Below are positions 56,984-64,000 of a stretch of 64,000 nucleotides of DNA, one piece after another. Each line of letters starts with the position of its first letter. Position 1 is the stretch's first letter. The stretch covers positions 744,001 to 808,000 of the forward strand of contig CANMYO010000002.1 in the NCBI GenBank assembly GCA_947502145.1. Reading direction: 5' to 3'. This stretch comes from an uncultured Paracoccaceae bacterium. GTDB lineage: Bacteria > Pseudomonadota > Alphaproteobacteria > Rhodobacterales > Rhodobacteraceae. The notes under the pieces are model-generated. The model was not told where the DNA came from. It made no database searches and worked only from the letters and a program-made list of their open reading frames with translations. The position numbers and the translations under genes are program-made.

Positions 56984-58234
56984 ATGACCGTGTTGCAATT
57001 GGCAAGCCTTCTGATCGTGCTGGCAGGTGCATTCGGGGCGATCAACTACCTGTTTTTGAAACTCCCCCCCGCGATTGGCATTCTTGTGGTCGCACTGCTC
57101 GCCTCCTTCGCGGTGATGGGCATTGACCTCTTGCTGCCAGCGCTGGGAATTGTCGAAACAGTGCGCGCGGCGGTGCTTGACATCGAATTTTCCGACGCCC
57201 TGCTTGAAGGCATGTTGGGGCTGTTGCTGTTTGCAGGCGCGTTGCATGTAAAACTGGGGGATCTGCGGGCACAGTGGATTCCGGTCGCCCTGATGGCCAC
57301 CATTGGCATTGCCCTGTCCACCGTGATCATCGGCTACGGATTTTCCTGGGTGACCGGCATGCCGATCCTGATTGCGCTGGTCTTTGGGGCCCTGATTTCG
57401 CCCACCGATCCGGTTGCTGTTCTTGGTGTGCTGCGCGACGCCGATCTTGAAAAATCCCTTGAAACCAAGATCGCGGGCGAAAGCCTGTTCAACGACGGTG
57501 TTGGCTATGTGGTGTTTCTGATCCTGGTTGGGCTGGCCTTTCCACATGGCGATCACCATGCCAGCGGCCTGTCCGGCGCGGCCCGGCTGTTTGTGCAAGA
57601 GGCGATTGGCGGCGCTCTGTTGGGGATCGTGCTGGGCTGGCTCACCTTCCGGGTCATGCGGCGGATTGACGATTACAGCCTTGAGGTGCTGCTGACCCTT
57701 GGCTTGGCATTTGGCGGTTACGAACTGGCGGTCTGGCTGCATGTCTCGGCCCCGATCATGGCCGTTTGCGCCGGGCTGCTGATTGGTGATATCGGTGCCA
57801 AGAAGGGCATGTCCGAAGAAACCCGCCGCTATGTTGATGCATTCTGGAAGCTGATCGACGAGATCCTCAACGCGGTTCTGTTCCTGATGATCGGGGTCGA
57901 GGTTTTCGCCATCGCCTTTGACATCGCCTATGTCACCGCCGGGTTGATCAGCATCGCCATCGCACTGCTTGGCCGCCTTGCAGCGGTTGCGATACCGATC
58001 CTGATCCTGCGCCCATTTCGCGCCTTTAGCGCGGGGGTGACGCCCATCATGACATGGGGCGGCCTCAAGGGCGGGATATCCGTGGCGCTCGCCCTGTCCC
58101 TGCCAGAGAGTGAATGGAAACCCGTGATCCTGACGGCAACCTATATGGTTGTGGTGTTTTCGATCATCGTTCAGGGTCTTACCATCGCAAAACTGGCCGA
58201 ACGTGTCGGTCGCCAGCCAGAGCTTTTGCCATGA
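56984..58234 (+). CDS. CPA1-type Na+/H+ antiporter (NhaP-like)
   Basis: A 416-residue, 12-13 helix antiporter. SPTDPVAVLGVLRD carries the Asp of the CPA1 active site and AGESLFNDGVGYVVFLIL the conserved ND pair; TWGGLKGGISVALALSLP near the C-terminus is also typical. It exchanges sodium for protons in a marine setting. Its stop overlaps phzF by four bases. Confidence 0.94.
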   Translation: MTVLQLASLLIVLAGAFGAINYLFLKLPPAIGILVVALLASFAVMGIDLLLPALGIVETVRAAVLDIEFSDALLEGMLGLLLFAGALHVKLGDLRAQWIPVALMATIGIALSTVIIGYGFSWVTGMPILIALVFGALISPTDPVAVLGVLRDADLEKSLETKIAGESLFNDGVGYVVFLILVGLAFPHGDHHASGLSGAARLFVQEAIGGALLGIVLGWLTFRVMRRIDDYSLEVLLTLGLAFGGYELAVWLHVSAPIMAVCAGLLIGDIGAKKGMSEETRRYVDAFWKLIDEILNAVLFLMIGVEVFAIAFDIAYVTAGLISIAIALLGRLAAVAIPILILRPFRAFSAGVTPIMTWGGLKGGISVALALSLPESEWKPVILTATYMVVVFSIIVQGLTIAKLAERVGRQPELLP

Positions 58235-59079
58235 CTGCATACCTCGTCTACGACGTCTTCACCGACACGCCATTCTGTGGCAATCAACTGGCGATCTTTC
58301 CCGATGCGCGCGATCTGCCGCAGGACAAACTGCAGGCGATTACGGCCGAGTTCAAATTCGCGGAAACGACCTTTGTCTACCCACCGGAGAATCCAGACCA
58401 TACCGCGCGGGTGCGGATCTTCACGCCGACAACCGAAATCCCCTTCGCCGGGCACCCGATTATCGGGACCGCTTTTGCGCTGCGTGACCTTGGGCGCGGA
58501 GATCAGCAGACGCTGGAGCTTGGGGTCGGACCGATCCGCTGCACATTTGACGGCGATGCTGCCTCCTTCACCACGCCCGCCGCGCTGGAACGGGTTGCAA
58601 CGCCGGATCCGGCGCTTGTGGCGCGCGCATTGGGGCTTGCTCCCGGCGATATCCGCATGGACACGCATGCCCCCGTGCAGGCGACGCTGGGTCTGCATTT
58701 TGTCATCACTGAACTGCGCGACCGTGCCACGCTTGCCGCCTGTCAGCCTGATGCGGCCGCCATGCGCGAAGGCGCGGCGCGACACCCCGCCGGGCTCGAC
58801 TTTGCACAGTTTGCCTATGTGCGCGACGGCAGCAGGATTGATGCCCGCATGTTCGCGCCGCTTGACAACATTCCCGAAGACCCCGCCACCGGCAGCGCCT
58901 GTGCCACGCTGGCGGCGCTCTTACGGGACGAACTTGGCACCGATCAGACCCTGTCGATCCTGCAGGGCGAAGACATGGGGCGCCCCTCCCGCATTCAGGC
59001 CCGCACCAGCGGCAATCCTGTGGCCATCACCATCACCGGTCAGGCCGTCCCGGTGATGGCAGGACAGCTGACCCTCTAG
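58231..59079 (+). CDS. PhzF-family isomerase/epimerase
   Basis: A 282-residue PhzF-fold protein. [28 protein letters not shown] (catalytic Glu in FAETTF), [21 protein letters not shown] and [15 protein letters not shown] are the standard blocks. Reaction unassigned; many relatives are uncharacterised isomerases. The start at [10 protein letters not shown] overlaps the antiporter stop (ATGA); a longer frame is within the antiporter gene. Confidence 0.92.
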   Translation: MTAYLVYDVFTDTPFCGNQLAIFPDARDLPQDKLQAITAEFKFAETTFVYPPENPDHTARVRIFTPTTEIPFAGHPIIGTAFALRDLGRGDQQTLELGVGPIRCTFDGDAASFTTPAALERVATPDPALVARALGLAPGDIRMDTHAPVQATLGLHFVITELRDRATLAACQPDAAAMREGAARHPAGLDFAQFAYVRDGSRIDARMFAPLDNIPEDPATGSACATLAALLRDELGTDQTLSILQGEDMGRPSRIQARTSGNPVAITITGQAVPVMAGQLTL

Positions 59080-59399
59080 GTGACACGGCGCAGTTCACGT
59101 CGCGGTCGGGCACACGAGTCCCACCGCCCGCCATCGGCGGTTCCGTCCGTGTGACCGGTCATTCCGCCGCGCATTACAAACGCGCAGCAGCTGACTCACC
59201 CGGCTATCAAGGTTGCAAACCCAGTGGCTGTTGCCCAGCCACACATCATCATTACAAAACGCATCTGACATCCCCATGTCACTTATCAACGCCATCATCT
59301 TCGCCAATCGTAAGGATTTCACCAATGGCGGTTTTCCAGACTTCTTTCCTTTCCGCCCCAGCCGCTGTATCGCCTTCGTGAACCAAGGGATTCCCAGTG
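59080..59399. other. 320-bp gap between phzF and the DMT transporter
   Basis: No supportable gene. It opens with a large stem: GGTGACACGG (59079-59088, reaching into the phzF stop) pairs with CCGTGTGACC (59147-59156), nine of ten bases, and encloses a CCGCC/GGCGG hairpin at 59124-59140; no T-run follows. The rest is AC-rich and likely carries the transporter promoter. A 32-codon frame starting at MSLINAIIFANR (59277) is open but lacks support. Confidence 0.5.
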
Positions 59400-61609
<2,210 letters not shown>

Positions 61610-61645
61610 TCCCGCGCCGCGCCCCCCACGCGCGCGCCGCAACAT

Positions 61646-61673
61646 TGGCGATGTCCCTGACCGGGCATCGCCA
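61646..61673. repeat. inverted repeat after eno
   Basis: TGGCGATG pairs perfectly with CATCGCCA over a 12-base loop in the 88-base gap between eno and the cupin gene. There is no T-run; it could be a rho-independent terminator variant or mRNA end structure. Confidence 0.45.
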
Positions 61674-61697
61674 CCCAACGCCAGTGGACCTCCGGCC

Positions 61698-62120
61698 GTG
61701 ACCGCGGATCAGATCATCGCGCAGCTTGACCTGAGCCCGCATCCCGAAGGCGGCTATTTCCGCCAGACCTGGGCCGCTGAAAATCAGGGGCGACCCACCG
61801 CGACCTGCATCTATTTTCTACTCAAAGCGGGCGAAAGCAGCCATTGGCATCGGGTTGATGCCGCTGAAATCTGGCTGTTCCATGCCGGGGCACCGCTGAT
61901 CCTGTCGCGCGCGGCCAGTGCTGACGGACCGGCGAGCGAGGCGCTGCTGGGCCCCGATCTGGCGGTCGGGCAACATCCGCAACTGATCGTTGAACCTGAT
62001 CACTGGCAGGCCGCGCGGACCACCGGGGACTGGACGCTGGTCAGCTGCGCCGTCTCGCCGGGGTTCAGCTTTGATGGCTTCACCCTTGCGCCGGCAGATT
62101 TCGACATTCCACGCCGCTAG
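61698..62120 (+). CDS. cupin-5 (DUF985) family protein
   Basis: A 140-residue DUF985 protein with LDLSPHPEGGYFRQTWAA, ESSHWHRVDAAEIWLFHAGAPL and SCAVSPGFSFDGFTLA, the full cupin-5 core. Family role is not settled. The start is GTG; no in-frame ATG exists nearby. It lies between eno and the tungstate transporter. Confidence 0.88.
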   Translation: MTADQIIAQLDLSPHPEGGYFRQTWAAENQGRPTATCIYFLLKAGESSHWHRVDAAEIWLFHAGAPLILSRAASADGPASEALLGPDLAVGQHPQLIVEPDHWQAARTTGDWTLVSCAVSPGFSFDGFTLAPADFDIPRR

Positions 62121-62184
62121 CTGTCTGGACAAGGGCCTGTGACCCTCCTAGCAAGTCAGCCATGAAACGCGTGACTGAAATTTC

Positions 62185-62889
62185 ATGAACGAGGTCCTGC
62201 AGGGATTGCTGGAAGGCGCGCGCCTTCTGGTCACGCTTGATGCGGACCTGGTTGAAATCAGTCTGCGGTCACTGCAGGTCAGCCTGACTGCCCTGTTGAT
62301 TGCCAGTGTGATCGCCTTTCCGCTTGGCACCTTGCTGGCGCTGCAACGGTTCCGGTTTCGCCGCACCGTGATTGCGGTGCTCAACGCGCTGATGGGCTTG
62401 CCGCCGGTTGTCGTGGGGCTGATCGTCTACCTGCTGCTCAGCCGCTCAGGCCCGTTTGGCGTGCTTGGCCTGCTGTTCACCCCCACGGCCATGATCATCG
62501 CCCAGGTGATTATCATCACACCGCTGATTGCCTCGATCACCCATCAGGCCATGCGCGAACTCTGGGCCGAATACCATGACCTGCTGATCTCACTCAACAC
62601 CACCAAGCGGCAGCGCATGTGGACCCTGATCCGGGACGGGCGCCGCGCCCTGCTGACGGCAGCACTTGCCGGTTTTGGCCGCGCCATTGGCGAGGTCGGT
62701 GCAATCATGATCGTCGGTGGCAACATCGACCACGCAACACGGGTGCTGACAACGGCGATCGCACTGGAAACCGGCAAGGGCGATTTTGCACTGGCACTGG
62801 GGCTTGGCTTTGTGCTGATCCTGCTGGCGATCCTCGTCAATATCGCGATCCACGCGCTGTCGCGCACTGAAACCTCGGGGCGCTGGTGA
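62185..62889 (+). CDS. tupB: tungstate ABC transporter permease
   Basis: A 234-residue permease with about five membrane segments and an EAA loop (LWAEYHDLLISLNTTKRQRMWTLIRDGRRALLTA). The neighbours tupC and tupA, and the family-typical GRAIGEVGAIMIVGGNI, identify the tungstate (TupB-type) system. Its start overlaps the stop of an 8-codon frame, ATGAAACGCGTGACTGAAA, MKRVTEIS, in an ATGA junction, and a TGAAATTTCA palindrome lies directly upstream. Confidence 0.9.
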   Translation: MNEVLQGLLEGARLLVTLDADLVEISLRSLQVSLTALLIASVIAFPLGTLLALQRFRFRRTVIAVLNALMGLPPVVVGLIVYLLLSRSGPFGVLGLLFTPTAMIIAQVIIITPLIASITHQAMRELWAEYHDLLISLNTTKRQRMWTLIRDGRRALLTAALAGFGRAIGEVGAIMIVGGNIDHATRVLTTAIALETGKGDFALALGLGFVLILLAILVNIAIHALSRTETSGRW

Positions 62890-63590
62890 TGTTGCCGCTG
62901 ACCCTCTCCGGCGTCACGGTGCGACGCAAGGGCAAGGTGTTGCTCGGCCCGGTTGATCACGTGCTGGACGGCCCCGGCCTGACCGCCGTGATCGGCCCCA
63001 ATGGTGCGGGCAAATCAACGCTGCTGCGCTTGATGCATGGGGTCGAACGCCTCTCTGAAGGTCACACGGACTGGGCGGTGCCCTTGGCAGAGGCGCGCGC
63101 GCAGCAAAGCTTTGTGTTCCAATCGCCGGTGCTGCTGCGCCGCACTGTCGCCGGCAATCTCAGCTATCCGCTGCAATTGCAGGGCGTGCCCAAGGCCGAG
63201 CTTCCCGAAAGGGTTCGCACCGCTGCTAAGGCCGCCGGGCTGCAAGACCTGACCCACCTGCCCGCCAACCGCCTCTCCGGGGGAGAGCGGCAAAAGATGG
63301 CCCTGGCCCGTGCCCTGATCACCCGGCCCAAGGTGCTGTTTCTAGATGAACCCTGCGCTAACCTAGACGGCCACGCCACCCGCGAAATCGAGGGCCTGCT
63401 GCGCAATGCGCTGGACGCTGGCACCCGGATCATTCTGGCCACCCATGACATGGGTCAGGTCCGGCGTCTGGCCAGCGACATCATTTTTCTGCTGCACGGC
63501 AAGGTCGCGGCCAAGGGCCCCGCTGCGATGCTGCAGACACCTGATAATATACAACTTTCTGCCTTCCTGAACGGGGATATCATCACGTGA
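62889..63590 (+). CDS. tupC: tungstate ABC transporter ATPase
   Basis: A 233-residue ATPase with Walker A GPNGAGKSTLLRLM near residue 39, Q-loop FVFQSPVLLRRTVAGN, signature LSGGERQKMALARAL and Walker B KVLFLDEPCANLD, then the H-loop LATHDMGQV. Cysteine inside the Walker B loop is a mild oddity. ATG overlaps the tupB stop by one base; a GTG three bases earlier is possible. Confidence 0.92.
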   Translation: MLPLTLSGVTVRRKGKVLLGPVDHVLDGPGLTAVIGPNGAGKSTLLRLMHGVERLSEGHTDWAVPLAEARAQQSFVFQSPVLLRRTVAGNLSYPLQLQGVPKAELPERVRTAAKAAGLQDLTHLPANRLSGGERQKMALARALITRPKVLFLDEPCANLDGHATREIEGLLRNALDAGTRIILATHDMGQVRRLASDIIFLLHGKVAAKGPAAMLQTPDNIQLSAFLNGDIIT

Positions 63591-64000
63591 AACACCTCAT
63601 CCTCATCGCCGCGCTGCTCACGTCACCGGCGCAGGCCGACACGCTGAAACTGGCGGTGACGACTTCGTTTGAAAACGCAGGCCTGGCCGAGGTTCTCCTG
63701 CCCGAAATCGCCGCTGATACCGGGATCGACGTGCAATTGCTGGTCGTGGGCACCGGTCAGGCGCTGCGCCTGGGTGAAGCGGGTGATGTTGACGCCATAT
63801 TGGTGCACGCCAAATCCGCCGAAGAGGCTTTTATCGCCGCCGGTCATGCCACCCACCGCAGAGAGATCATGCATAATGACTTTGTCCTGATCGGTCCCGG
63901 TTCCGATCCGGCAAACGTGCGTGGTCGTGACAGTGCGACGCAGGCCCTCGGCGCGATAGCAGAGGCCGAAGCCCCCTTTGTCAGCCGTGGCGATGAGTCC
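63587..64000 (+). CDS. tupA: tungstate-binding protein TupA, 3'-truncated
   Basis: The gene starts with GTG inside the tupC stop (GTGA) and runs off the window after 138 codons. A signal peptide (HLILIAALLTSPAQA) is followed by LKLAVTTSFENAGLAEVLLPEIAADTGIDVQLLVVGTGQALRLGEAGDVDAILVH, matching the TTTSxxxxGL oxyanion-binding start of TupA periplasmic receptors and the later DAILVH segment. Completes the tupB-tupC-tupA importer. Confidence 0.9.
   Translation, partial: MKHLILIAALLTSPAQADTLKLAVTTSFENAGLAEVLLPEIAADTGIDVQLLVVGTGQALRLGEAGDVDAILVHAKSAEEAFIAAGHATHRREIMHNDFVLIGPGSDPANVRGRDSATQALGAIAEAEAPFVSRGDES

Noticed and set aside
56936-58240. 434-codon minus-strand frame
   Set aside because: Shadow of the Na+/H+ antiporter; composition rich in Gln, His, Gly with no family look.

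Overview
The window is a compact chromosomal stretch of about 60% G+C from an alphaproteobacterium, almost certainly a marine member of the Rhodobacteraceae (Roseobacter group). Pointers are an adjacent sciP-ctrA pair, TrmFO, MnmA, a LexA-type box of the alphaproteobacterial form GTTC-N7-GTTC, a Pyl-independent MttB-family methyltransferase, two class I PPK2 kinases, a DUF1127/MocR pair and a zwf-pgl-pgi cluster. I see no insertion sequence, prophage, integrase, CRISPR array or rRNA operon. It is mostly core metabolism with small accessory genes between.

Layout. 1-10.2 kb: tRNA modification (trmFO, gluQ, mnmA), hisI, a NifU-like scaffold, recG-ligA, and the cell-cycle pair sciP-ctrA. Downstream of recG lies a 40-codon membrane-peptide gene under an SOS-type box. 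10.2-16.1 kb: two PPK2 polyphosphate kinases flanking a P-loop protein, metA (acetyl type) and an alpha/beta hydrolase, then a TetR regulator and a PagL-like protein. 16.1-20.2 kb: a Pot-type ABC importer without a binding protein, a mini protein with an HELTHVVQQ motif, and a sulfotransferase-like protein. 20.2-27.7 kb: rplM-rpsI, MocR/DUF1127, acyl-CoA genes, M32 carboxypeptidase, ctaA, tRNA-Gly(CCC), RidA. 27.7-34.9 kb: zwf-pgl-pgi (Entner-Doudoroff/pentose phosphate entry), an HNH protein, a GGDEF protein, an esterase and a DNA glycosylase. 34.9-40.3 kb: split cobalamin cluster (cobK-cbiD divergent from cobA-cobB-MFS). 40.3-45 kb: cysS-cimA-methyltransferase-squalene/phytoene-synthase-like operon, preceded by a Cys/Ile-rich leader peptide. 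45-51.5 kb: stress block with TipAS-type MerR, VOC protein, SoxR with its operator, aminotransferase, Ada, an ICL/PEPM protein and an outer-membrane barrel. 51.5-64 kb: MttB-like protein, anmK, tyrS, GNAT, Na+/H+ antiporter, PhzF, DMT transporter, eno, cupin, and a tungstate importer (tupB-tupC-tupA, the last cut by the window end).

Many genes are joined by ATGA/GTGA overlaps, so transcription units are long: sciP and ctrA, ligA-recG, cbiD-cobK-glycosylase-esterase, cysS-cimA-MT-synthase, ada-ICL/PEPM, nhaP-phzF, tupB-tupC-tupA. The most interesting content is regulatory and very short: (1) a 14-codon leader peptide with 4 Cys and 5 Ile codons upstream of cysS-cimA, an apparent dual-amino-acid attenuator; (2) the SOS-boxed 40-aa membrane protein; (3) a SoxR box in a 19-bp promoter spacer driving an undescribed 59-aa protein plus VOC gene; (4) spaced direct repeats between mocR and the DUF1127 gene.
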